From: Candidatus Endobugula sertula
GTDB taxonomy: Bacteria; Pseudomonadota; Gammaproteobacteria; Pseudomonadales; Cellvibrionaceae
DNA: 35,810 nt
Reading direction: 5' to 3'
NCBI GenBank assembly: GCA_001723645.1
Contig: MDLC01000034.1
Coordinates: 1-35,810 of the forward strand
Numbering within the stretch: position 1 is the first letter of the stretch; the number at the start of each line of letters is the position of its first letter. The position numbers and the translations under genes were made by a program. Under the pieces are notes generated by a model. That model had not been told where the DNA came from. It saw only the letters and a program-made list of their open reading frames with translations, and searched no databases. This document shows positions 1 to 5,941 of this stretch, piece by piece.

Positions 1-142
1 GAATTACGCGAAAAGTGTTGCGGGCTTTGCTCGTAGGCTGACGACAAAAATCGCTGCTCTTACATTTATCCAGTGGGATAACGTAAGGCGCGGCAACAAA
101 ATGAACAATATCAAAGTGGTGCTTTCATAATGCACCACGGGT
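1..142 (+). mobile_element. Right end of an insertion sequence (IS982-like)
   Basis: The end of a transposase frame is followed by the terminal sequence at 129-142, the reverse complement of ACCCGTGGTGCATT. The same 14 bases occur in the opposite sense at 35737-35750, where a second copy starts, so 142 is taken as the outer edge of the element. The transposase stop codon lies within the terminal repeat. Family assignment rests on the short C-terminal peptide and on ends beginning ACC, and is tentative. The target duplication cannot be checked because the other end is outside the window. Confidence 0.7.
2..130 (+). CDS. IS transposase, C-terminal fragment
   Basis: An open frame enters from the left edge and ends at a TAA at 128-130, giving 42 residues. 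It is basic, and its segment RRLTTKIAALTFIQWDN resembles the last helix of IS982-type DDE transposases. The catalytic residues lie outside the window. The stop codon is inside the terminal inverted repeat, a compact arrangement common in small insertion sequences. Partial because of the window edge, not necessarily broken. Confidence 0.5.
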   Translation, partial: NYAKSVAGFARRLTTKIAALTFIQWDNVRRGNKMNNIKVVLS

Positions 143-152
143 GGGCGTATAA

Positions 153-863
153 ATGAATATAACTGCCGAGTGCCAAGAAAAAATGATTGAATATGGTGTT
201 GTGACCAATGACGGCATTCCGGCGGGTTATGACCTTATCAATAGCGACAAAATTAAAATTGCGTTACTTGATGAAGATTTTACAATGAATGACTTGGAAA
301 AAAGTATCGGTAAGGAAGTACCCTATCTATACAGCACTGATGAATTACAAAGCCAATTTAGCGAATTGTATGATTTTGAAGATATTGCAAGACGAGCGTT
401 ATCTTATTGGTATAAGGGAGAGATTGAATTTGTGGACACGGATGATAGCCCAAACATGTATGTATTTGCGTACAAAGGTGGAATTGTCAGCGGTGTTGCA
501 ACAGTCCCTGAAAATGACCATGTAAACCTAGATACGTTCGGCTACCCTGTATCTATCATTGGCCTAAATATGCAAACAGAGCTTGATGATGATGTGCTTC
601 CTGAAACAGAATTATTCGATATATTACGTCATGAATTTGACCACAGCTTTGGTGTTCTGCACCCAGAGTCTTCAGTAAATGGAATGCGAAGAGATGGCGT
701 TGAATCTTGTGAAACCTCGGAAGCAGGCATAGATACGATTTCTTCCTATGGGTCAAAAGCCGCAATAATGGCTATGGGAGAAACGATAGAAGAATCATTT
801 TTTGACCAAGGCACAAAGCAATATGTACATACAGGCATAATGGATAATGCGCCCAAGCTCTAA
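153..863 (+). CDS. Metzincin-like zinc metalloprotease
   Basis: A 236-residue protein with the full metzincin zinc signature HExxHxxGxxH at residues 160-170 (His160, Glu161, His164, Gly167, His170). A possible Met-turn follows near residues 198-208 (SSYG, then IMAMG). Metzincins bind Zn with the three histidines and use the glutamate as general base to cleave peptides. I see no signal peptide or membrane segment, so the site of action is unclear. The start lies only 10 bases after the IS end and an in-frame TAA precedes it directly, so the frame cannot extend upstream. The Shine-Dalgarno sequence is poor (GGG at 143-145). The IS has probably cut the gene off from its own promoter. The substrate is unknown. 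The motif is firm; the subfamily is not. Confidence 0.7.
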   Translation: MNITAECQEKMIEYGVVTNDGIPAGYDLINSDKIKIALLDEDFTMNDLEKSIGKEVPYLYSTDELQSQFSELYDFEDIARRALSYWYKGEIEFVDTDDSPNMYVFAYKGGIVSGVATVPENDHVNLDTFGYPVSIIGLNMQTELDDDVLPETELFDILRHEFDHSFGVLHPESSVNGMRRDGVESCETSEAGIDTISSYGSKAAIMAMGETIEESFFDQGTKQYVHTGIMDNAPKL

Positions 864-875
864 AAAGCCATATCA

Positions 876-1148
876 TCAAAACAAATCAGAATGAGAGCCT
901 GTTCTCTCAAAGATAATCACCATTTCTTCTGCATCCAGCTTATAGATTAATAGCCAGTCTGGTTCTATATGACATTCACGGCGCTTGGCATAGTTGCCGA
1001 TAAGTGAGTGATCTTTGTACTTGGGTGCCAGCACTTCCCCTGCGGTCAAGGATGCCATGACAGAGCGGATTTTTTCTAAGTTCTTGCCGCGTTTTAAAGC
1101 ACGCTTAAGGTCTTTATCAAAGCGATTAGTGGTAAGGGGGCGATACAT
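876..1148 (-). CDS. yafQ: YafQ-family mRNA interferase toxin
   Basis: A 90-residue RelE/YafQ-type ribosome-dependent endoribonuclease. All residues known to matter in E. coli YafQ have counterparts: His47, His60, Asp64-Trp65, Arg82 and His86. The toxin therefore appears catalytically intact. It is the second gene of a two-gene operon: its ATG shares one base with the stop codon of the antitoxin gene (TAATG), so translation is probably coupled. In this family the toxin cleaves mRNA at the ribosomal A site and is held inactive by its partner. Here the pair likely stabilises the mobile element. Confidence 0.93.
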   Translation of the reverse strand: MYRPLTTNRFDKDLKRALKRGKNLEKIRSVMASLTAGEVLAPKYKDHSLIGNYAKRRECHIEPDWLLIYKLDAEEMVIIFERTGSHSDLF

Positions 1149-1405
1149 TATTTACCCAGATTGGCAAAAATATCATCTACACTTTTATGCTCAGTCAAAT
1201 TACGCCCTGCGTCCGTATCTTCAAAAGTCGCAATGGTTTCGGCGTTGGGAAGGCTTGGTCTAAAGGGTAGCTCTTTAAACATAGCAATATGATGTATAAA
1301 CATATTCACGGCATCGGTAGGTTTAATACCAATGCTTTCTAATACAGCATAAGCCTGTTTTTTAGCATCTGAATCTATTCTATAATTTGCTTGTTCTTTG
1401 GGCAT
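1148..1405 (-). CDS. dinJ: DinJ/RelB-family antitoxin
   Basis: An 85-residue antitoxin. Its N-terminal half (ANYRIDSDAKKQAYAVLESIGI followed by PTDAVNMFIHHI) is the ribbon-helix-helix DNA-binding fold of DinJ/RelB proteins. The acidic C-terminal tail would wrap the toxin. I chose the ATG at 1405, which has AGGTG six bases upstream, over the in-frame GTG at 1414. The family represses its own promoter together with the toxin, and a palindrome sits in the promoter just upstream. First gene of the toxin-antitoxin operon. Confidence 0.92.
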   Translation of the reverse strand: MPKEQANYRIDSDAKKQAYAVLESIGIKPTDAVNMFIHHIAMFKELPFRPSLPNAETIATFEDTDAGRNLTEHKSVDDIFANLGK

Positions 1406-1438
1406 GGTTATCACCTGAGTTTTGTACCTTATATCTAT

Positions 1439-1467
1439 AGTGTATAGAAAATCCTATACGCTGTCAA
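1439..1467 (-). promoter_or_regulatory. Toxin-antitoxin promoter with operator palindrome
   Basis: Minus-strand sigma70-like promoter: a perfect -35 TTGACA (1462-1467), a 17-base spacer, and -10 TACACT (1439-1444). An inverted repeat GTATAG-6-CTATAC (1442-1459) fills the spacer and touches the -10, the expected position for autorepression by the DinJ/YafQ complex. The -35 overlaps the stop codon of the small upstream frame ending at 1464. Confidence 0.75.
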
Positions 1468-1643
1468 TTTTCATCAGGTACTTTTTTAATGTTGTTACGC
1501 ACCGCCGTTAAAACAGCGCCTAATTCTTCATCTTTGCCGTGAATCATTTTGAGAACTGTATCCTCACTATCGGCTAGATCACACATCATAGAGCCATACA
1601 TTTTCATGTAAGCTTGGTATTTGCGTTTAAGAGGCTGCGTCAT
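1464..1643 (-). CDS. Small ORF, probably the detached C-terminus of the resolvase
   Basis: An open frame of 59 residues, basic at the N-terminus (MTQPLKRKYQAYMK), overlapping the end of the resolvase gene by 17 bases in another frame. Reading this frame further upstream past its ATG gives TVPQIKKELFAM, a helix-turn-helix-like stretch of the kind normally found after the GRP motif of small resolvases. The simplest explanation is that one frameshift near 1670-1685 split an originally longer resolvase, leaving this part in its own frame. It has an AAGAAAGAG ribosome-site-like sequence upstream, so it might still be translated. I do not recognise it as an independent family. Confidence 0.4.
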   Translation of the reverse strand: MTQPLKRKYQAYMKMYGSMMCDLADSEDTVLKMIHGKDEELGAVLTAVRNNIKKVPDEN

Positions 1644-2130
1644 GGCAAATAGCTCTTTCTTGATTTGCGGTACGGTAGCGTTTACGCAGCGTTAAATCTT
1701 CGCCCTTACTAGGGCGGCCTAATTTTTCACCTCGTTTTTGAGCAGCCTGTAGGCCGCTAATAGTACGCTGGCTTAAGTTATTCACTTCCCATTCTGCTAA
1801 GACCAAAATAATTGAAAATTGCATACGCCCATGCGGGGTGGTCGGGTCAAGATGTTCGGTCATAGATTCTAAGGTGACATTGCGTTCTGTAAGTTCATCT
1901 AATGAGGTAAGACCTTCCACTACAGAACGGAAAGCGCGGTCATAGGAATAGATAACCAGTGTGTCACCGGCTTTAAATTTTTGGCGCAATTTATCGAATT
2001 TAGGGCGGCGCTTTTTACGTGCCGATACACCATCTTCAATAATTACCTTGTCGCAGATTTCTTGCAGCGCATTGACCTGCCTATCATTTAATTGATTGTT
2101 GGTTGAGGTGCGGACATACCCGTAGCGCAT
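1627..2130 (-). CDS. Small serine recombinase (resolvase/invertase), C-terminally altered
   Basis: A 167-residue protein matching the catalytic domain of small serine recombinases. The nucleophile Ser9 lies in RTSTNNQ, and the Arg-containing YDRAFRS motif is at 63-69. The long dimer helix runs to GRPSK at residues 138-142. The usual helix-turn-helix domain after GRP is missing: only about 25 unrelated residues follow, consistent with a frameshift. I start it at the ATG at 2130, which has GGAGG nine bases upstream, instead of further upstream. The start overlaps the stop of a 40-codon frame (TAATG). Recombination activity is doubtful without the DNA-binding domain. Confidence 0.85.
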   Translation of the reverse strand: MRYGYVRTSTNNQLNDRQVNALQEICDKVIIEDGVSARKKRRPKFDKLRQKFKAGDTLVIYSYDRAFRSVVEGLTSLDELTERNVTLESMTEHLDPTTPHGRMQFSIILVLAEWEVNNLSQRTISGLQAAQKRGEKLGRPSKGEDLTLRKRYRTANQERAICHDAAS

Positions 2131-2252
2131 TATCCTATTCCTCCAAAATAATGAATGTAAGTGGAAGAAAGCGCCAATAAATCCAGCTTTCCAGTGATTT
2201 TCCATAGCATAGACAAAAACGTACCTTTTCTGGTCAAAGCTATTCTTTTCAT
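2130..2252 (-). CDS. Possible 40-residue leader ORF coupled to the resolvase
   Basis: A minus-strand frame from ATG 2252 encodes 40 residues (start MKRIALTRKG) and ends in a TAATG overlap with the resolvase start, so it could couple translation. AAAGGA lies upstream of its ATG. I see no known domain. The overlap and the GGAGG inside its last codons are facts; that it is expressed is inference. Confidence 0.3.
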   Translation of the reverse strand: MKRIALTRKGTFLSMLWKITGKLDLLALSSTYIHYFGGIG

Positions 2253-2349
2253 CGTTGCTTGTCCTTTATCTCTATAAATCAATATCTTATGGATTGGTCG
2301 TGTTACGCTCATAAACACGATGCCAAGCCTAGCAAAAACGTACGTTTTT
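2214..2349. repeat. Repeated CAAAAACGTAC and perfect palindrome upstream of resolvase
   Basis: The 11-mer CAAAAACGTAC occurs at 2214-2224 and again at 2333-2343. The second copy is part of a perfect 16-bp palindrome, AAAAACGTACGTTTTT, at 2334-2349. Small serine resolvases usually act at multi-subsite res sites just upstream of their own gene, so this may be a res-like site. It also lies between two divergent genes and could be an operator. Confidence 0.4.
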
Positions 2350-2365
2350 TTATTGGCTGATTTTT

Positions 2366-2770
2366 ATGCCTTTAGCAAGCGTTTTATTTTTACCTGTATA
2401 TGCGGAAGATAGACAGCCGCTAGGTGCGATATTAGGTGCACAGCTAATTAAGGCTTCAAAGGGGGAAATAAACGATGGCAATTACAGTGATTTACATTTT
2501 AACCGCTGTGCTGCTATTGAAAAATATCTTGGTTTTACGGATGATCCGTTAGGCCGCGCTATTGAATATTCCTGTAAGGGGCTAGTGATTGGTATTACTT
2601 TGTATGCAGGTAAAGATTTAGGCAAACACCCACCTGAAAAAATTGCTCAACATTTTAAAAATGAACTTGAGAAACACTTCATGACCTCGGAAGTATTTAT
2701 TAAGCACAATCACGAATACGGCTCTGCTATGGCATTTTTTATTAATGGTGAAACCTATGAATATAATTGA
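2366..2770 (+). CDS. Hypothetical protein, frame interrupted by TGA
   Basis: A 134-residue protein of unknown function, with no motif I recognise. The frame ends at TGA 2768-2770, but the same frame continues open for 46 more codons to a TAA at 2909-2911. The continuation reads like coding sequence (RPTEGLDLLETLAIETRLHYF). It has no start codon of its own, so the TGA may be a nonsense mutation in a gene of about 181 codons. The start is also weak: no Shine-Dalgarno precedes the ATG, and the frame is open upstream to 2333, through the palindrome. The divergent neighbour is the resolvase unit. Confidence 0.5.
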   Translation: MPLASVLFLPVYAEDRQPLGAILGAQLIKASKGEINDGNYSDLHFNRCAAIEKYLGFTDDPLGRAIEYSCKGLVIGITLYAGKDLGKHPPEKIAQHFKNELEKHFMTSEVFIKHNHEYGSAMAFFINGETYEYN

Positions 2771-2907
2771 GTAAGGCCAACTGAAGGGCTAGATTTACTG
2801 GAAACCTTGGCGATTGAAACACGGCTTCATTACTTTAAGAATGAACAAATATCATTTGATATTTTAGAAAAGTGGGTCAAAGGGCAGCCGCCGAAAAATC
2901 TTTTATA

Positions 2908-3513
2908 TTAAGGTTCGTTAGGCTGAACAGAAAATAAATTATCAAAAGCCGTTTCCTGTGATTGATCCTTGGCTAGCATAATTTCATTTGCTTCATTATC
3001 AGCCATCACTAGAGCCGTTTCATGTCGTTGTCTCATGTCACTAAGTTCTGAGCTTTTATCTAACCAATTACCAAAATCAGGGTTTTCATAGGCTTTCTGT
3101 TGGTCAATCGTTCCAGTAGCAATACCATCATTAATGGCTTCTGCAATGGCCTCTCTACGTTCTTTCTGATCTTGAATAGACATAACTTTTTTATAGGGTT
3201 GCTCGTCTAATAAATCCGCTGCGAATTGCTCCGCGAAATCCTCACCATATTTGGCAACCATCGCGGCGTCTATTTGATCGAGTATTTGTTGCTGTTCTGT
3301 AATTGCTCTTAGTAAATTACGGTGTTTTTTATCTTGTTCATGTTGATTAGTTTTACTATGGGCAGACGTTTTCACCATTCGTCCACCACCGATATTTTCA
3401 TCATTGTTAGCCGTTAAAGCCTCTAATTCATAATATTGGTCGAGCTTTGCTATTTCATCAATTTGAGTTTTTTGAGAGGCAGTAAGAAAGGTATCTGTGA
3501 AGTGACTAGCCAT
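2908..3513 (-). CDS. Hypothetical helical protein
   Basis: A soluble, charged, Gln/Glu/Asp-rich protein of 201 residues that I do not recognise. The sequence suggests long helices, for example in the stretches around LLRAITEQQQILDQIDAAM and KERREAIAEAIND. There is no signal peptide or membrane segment. Two in-frame ATGs exist, at 3525 and 3513. I prefer 3513, which has GGGGTG just upstream, while 3525 has nothing. Its stop overlaps the end of the convergent frame from 2366. The upstream side carries two consecutive strong hairpins. Confidence 0.6.
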   Translation of the reverse strand: MASHFTDTFLTASQKTQIDEIAKLDQYYELEALTANNDENIGGGRMVKTSAHSKTNQHEQDKKHRNLLRAITEQQQILDQIDAAMVAKYGEDFAEQFAADLLDEQPYKKVMSIQDQKERREAIAEAINDGIATGTIDQQKAYENPDFGNWLDKSSELSDMRQRHETALVMADNEANEIMLAKDQSQETAFDNLFSVQPNEP

Positions 3514-3540
3514 AGCACACCCCATCTGCGTAAAAGCTGC

Positions 3541-3589
3541 GCTGTACTACCGTACAGCCAGAAGCGAGTTTAAGGGACTTAAACTCGCT
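3541..3589. repeat. Two adjacent perfect hairpins
   Basis: GCTGTAC-TACC-GTACAGC at 3541-3558 (7-bp arms) is followed after four bases by a 12-bp perfect stem with a 3-base loop: arms 3563-3574 and 3578-3589, AGCGAGTTTAAG and its complement. No T-run follows on either strand, so a classical terminator is unlikely. They lie upstream of the 201-residue protein gene and may be an operator, a transcript leader structure or a replication/transfer site. A further perfect 14-bp palindrome, CTATCAATTGATAG, is at 3659-3672. Confidence 0.6.
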
Positions 3590-3689
3590 ATTCTTATTAA
3601 TCTTGAGTGTTATCTCTGCTCGCATTTCGCCCCAATGTCCCGACCACCCGAAACTTTTCTATCAATTGATAGTAGCGAAATATGATTAA

Positions 3690-3767
3690 AAAGCCCTTAA
3701 TAACCTAAGCGTAAAAGTAGAAGAAGCTGCCGAATACATAGGCATTCAGCGGTTTTTGAGGTGGTGA
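3690..3767 (+). pseudogene. Possible excisionase-like helix-turn-helix remnant
   Basis: A 25-codon open stretch without a start codon reads LSVKVEEAAEYIGIQRF and then TGA. The VEEAAEYIGI part looks like the first helix-turn-helix of excisionase/MerR-like proteins (helix_turn_helix_17). It is short and may be chance. If real, it is the stub of a lost element-excision regulator. Confidence 0.25.
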
Positions 3768-3772
3768 ATTAT

Positions 3773-4285
3773 TTATGCGTTAGATTTTTTAAGATACTTA
3801 TTTTTAACGGTAACAGGTTTGCTGCTGCCGTATTTATCGCGGATTTCATACATTGAATACGCTCCACGGCTGGCGCTGCGCCAATCACTCGGGCGGAAGT
3901 ACCAGCATTTCTTTTTAGAAGCATATTTAAACCCTGCGGTTTTTAGTACGTCTTTATGGGCGCGTGTATCACCGGACACCCAAACCCAAGCACCACAGAT
4001 TTCTATACCTAATCCTGCCAAGTGAATAATAGCGTTTAATGCGGTATTAACGGCCTCAGAATAGTTTTCACTGTTGCTCTCAGTGTCTTGCTCATTATCC
4101 GGAATATTACCCGTATAATCTTTTAATACCTCATAGGCCGCGTTAATGATTTTCATCATCTCAGCCCCTGCGGGGTTGCGGTCTGGGTGGTATTGCATTG
4201 CTGCTTTTCTATAAGCTGCTTTGGCTATTTTGGGTGTGATCTCTCCGGTTAGTTGTAAGATTTTGGCTGCGTCTTGAATGTTCAT
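3773..4285 (-). CDS. J-domain (DnaJ-like) protein of mobile-element type
   Basis: A 170-residue protein with an N-terminal J domain at residues 1-55; its essential HPD triad is at 33-35 (QYHPDRNP). The zinc-finger and peptide-binding regions of true DnaJ are absent. A middle linker (about 60-80) is Asn/Glu/Ser rich. The C-terminal part (about 100-160) contains WVWVSGDTRAHKDVLKTAGF and KKKCWYFRP, a module I associate with J-proteins on plasmids and prophages. It would stimulate Hsp70 ATPase, perhaps recruiting DnaK for element functions. AGGTG stands six bases before the ATG. Confidence 0.85.
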   Translation of the reverse strand: MNIQDAAKILQLTGEITPKIAKAAYRKAAMQYHPDRNPAGAEMMKIINAAYEVLKDYTGNIPDNEQDTESNSENYSEAVNTALNAIIHLAGLGIEICGAWVWVSGDTRAHKDVLKTAGFKYASKKKCWYFRPSDWRSASRGAYSMYEIRDKYGSSKPVTVKNKYLKKSNA

Positions 4286-4312
4286 GTCTTCACCTTTCTT
4301 GAAATTGGTTTA

Positions 4313-4468
4313 AGGGTTTATGATTGAAAAAATCATGAAACCCTGACCAACTGGCGAAGTTCGGGTGTGCAAACGTCAAATTAGGGGGAACCACCCGATC
4401 TGCACAAATGACCAGCGGGAATGCGGAAGATTGGGGGATGGTTTGACGTGCGCTGAGGGCAGCGCCCT
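4313..4468. other. Intergenic region with nested inverted repeats
   Basis: Upstream of the J-protein gene, four dyads follow one another: an imperfect stem AGGGTTTATGATT/AATCATGAAACCCT (4313-4344), TCGGGTG/CACCCGA (4361-4367 and 4392-4398), ACGTCAAA/TTTGACGT (4373-4380 and 4442-4449) and AGGGC-AGC-GCCCT (4456-4468). The second and third interlock, which would form a pseudoknot if transcribed. There is no ORF. Function unknown; a regulatory leader, an origin or a transfer site are all possible. Confidence 0.45.
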
Positions 4469-4509
4469 AAGCTAATCGTATAGAGCTGATTTTACTGATG
4501 GTGAATTAG

Positions 4510-5388
4510 CTATCTCTTGCTTATTGAAACTTTAGGTAAGCTTGAAATTTGATGTATGAAGCCTATTCTGTCTGAAGTGCCGCTTGATTTTCTCATCTTG
4601 CCTAATAATTTTCCTACCCCATCTGATCCATAGTTTAATAGTTTAACAACGTCTTGAGGTTCATATGAAATAGCGGGGGTAGTTGGATGCATAAACTGAT
4701 TACGTCTTTTTTTTAACTCTATGAATTTTGACCTTTCATTCCAGTTTTTGAAACTATTAGCTTCATGTGTAGCAAAAGTCAGCATCCAAGCTTCTAATCG
4801 ATCTTCAAGGTTTGATTTTGAGTCTAAGGTTAGAGTGTTGGTGTATTGGCTGGTATCACCAATCATGTCTCTGATGTGAAATGTGTACTTAAATAAGAAG
4901 CAATCAACGAGAGATACACAACTGTGTAGATACCCCCTGAAGCTTCTCGAAAAACCCCTTATGTCTGTTGAGTTATATAGTTCACATGTTTCTTTGTGAA
5001 AGAAGCAAATATCGTTCGCTAATGCCACTTCTGGAGATTCTAGAATTCCATTGCTACTGACTGATGAGGTGTGGCTGCCTATGGTCGAGTTCAAAGTAAA
5101 CTCGACCCCTTGTACGCCGCCTTGAAGGTGTAATTCTATTGCTGGTTGTAAAAATCTATCTTCAGCATCAAACCATGATTGGAGCATATTTGCTTTGCCA
5201 GTTTTTCTAACATGCTCAACCTCCTCGTAGAAGTTCAATTTAAATGTCTTGTTTTGGCTTTCTAAACTAATATCATTTTTAAAGCTTTTCTGCTTAGGCA
5301 CTTGAATACTTAATTTTTTTGCTAGGAAAGTGACATGCTTTATAGCTTTCTCTCTACCTTGGAAAATTTGTGGCCTTACTAATTTCAA
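4510..5388 (-). CDS. HEPN-motif protein, possible RNase/defence factor
   Basis: A 292-residue soluble protein. Near the C-terminus, RRNQFMH gives the HEPN signature Rx4H (Arg229, His234), the catalytic pair of HEPN ribonucleases. It is preceded by a long predicted-helical region (about 150-225), as expected for the HEPN helical bundle. The N-terminal half (1-140) is unfamiliar. HEPN proteins are frequent in toxin-antitoxin and phage-defence systems, so an RNase role is plausible but unproven. The start is TTG at 5388 with an AGAGAG ribosome site; no suitable ATG lies near. No MNT-type nucleotidyltransferase antitoxin gene is adjacent. The upstream intergenic region is hairpin-dense. Confidence 0.5.
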   Translation of the reverse strand: MKLVRPQIFQGREKAIKHVTFLAKKLSIQVPKQKSFKNDISLESQNKTFKLNFYEEVEHVRKTGKANMLQSWFDAEDRFLQPAIELHLQGGVQGVEFTLNSTIGSHTSSVSSNGILESPEVALANDICFFHKETCELYNSTDIRGFSRSFRGYLHSCVSLVDCFLFKYTFHIRDMIGDTSQYTNTLTLDSKSNLEDRLEAWMLTFATHEANSFKNWNERSKFIELKKRRNQFMHPTTPAISYEPQDVVKLLNYGSDGVGKLLGKMRKSSGTSDRIGFIHQISSLPKVSISKR

Positions 5389-5522
5389 GTTTTAACTCTC
5401 TTTCATTACTGATTAAAATTATATAGTCAAAATCATTCAAAAAATTTAAATAGCTTGTCGTCAATCTTAATGAAAGCAACAGATTACTTACCAGATTGCT
5501 TTGAACTTGTTCAATTGGCTAC

Positions 5523-5870
5523 ACTTTATCATAAAGTTAAGTCTGTAATATCATCCAAGGCCGTTGCCTTGTTCGTCATCCACTGGCGAAACGGTGGTCG
5601 TAATTGAACCGCGAAAGGTTTACGCCCATCCAATCTGCGTAAGGTTGGTCGAGGTTTCCAAAGGGCTATGACATGCCCTTTGGTCATGGGGTTGTCAGGG
5701 GAGAATGAAATATCCCTTGGCTGGTGATTAAACGACCAGACGTTTAACTGGTGCAATATCAGCTCAATGCGGATTATTGCGCCAAGGCGAGAGGTATCCA
5801 ACAGGAGAGCGCAGCGTCTCCTTTGGCAAGGGGCGTGGTAGTACCACGCATACCTTGCGTAAAACGCCAA
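5523..5870 (+). ncRNA. Hairpin-dense region, candidate structured RNA
   Basis: The 550-base space between the HEPN gene and the C93 peptidase gene contains a chain of short stems: 5523-5537, 5556-5571, 5580-5597, 5605-5622, 5619-5643, 5658-5683 (9 bp perfect), 5696-5719, 5728-5747 (7 bp perfect), 5751-5782, 5804-5821, 5833-5849 (7 bp perfect) and 5857-5867. Five stems use a G-U pair when read as plus-strand RNA, which would be A-C mismatches on the minus strand; I found one case in the reverse sense. A 113-codon minus-strand frame (5529-5870) crosses all the stems and is probably spurious. No convincing promoter or terminator was seen, and it does not match tmRNA, RNase P, 6S or group II intron landmarks. 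Confidence 0.35.
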
Positions 5871-5941
5871 TAGGTTAGGTGAGGGTTTAAGAAAAAATTA
5901 TCAACTATCAGTCAAAGTGCATAATTGGGTTCGTGCTAGTT

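Noticed and set aside
2464-2560. Small hydrophobic peptide from the ATG at 2475 with a good GGGGGA ribosome site
   Set aside because: It lies inside the frame at 2366-2770, about 25 codons only, and could be chance; not supported as a gene.
5529-5870. 113-codon minus-strand ORF between the HEPN and C93 genes
   Set aside because: It runs straight through a dozen hairpins, lacks a good ribosome site, and its composition (many Arg, Trp, Pro, Cys) is unlike the neighbours; more likely a by-product of structured DNA/RNA.
5523-5870. Integron attC sites, group II intron or retron RNA as explanation of the hairpins
   Set aside because: No GTTRRRY/RYYYAAC core pairs in the right arrangement, no domain V-like hairpin, and no reverse transcriptase or integron integrase gene nearby.
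4510-5870. Classical type III (ToxIN-like) toxin-antitoxin locus
   Set aside because: No tandem RNA repeats and no terminator between RNA and toxin, and the pairing evidence favours the strand opposite to the protein gene.
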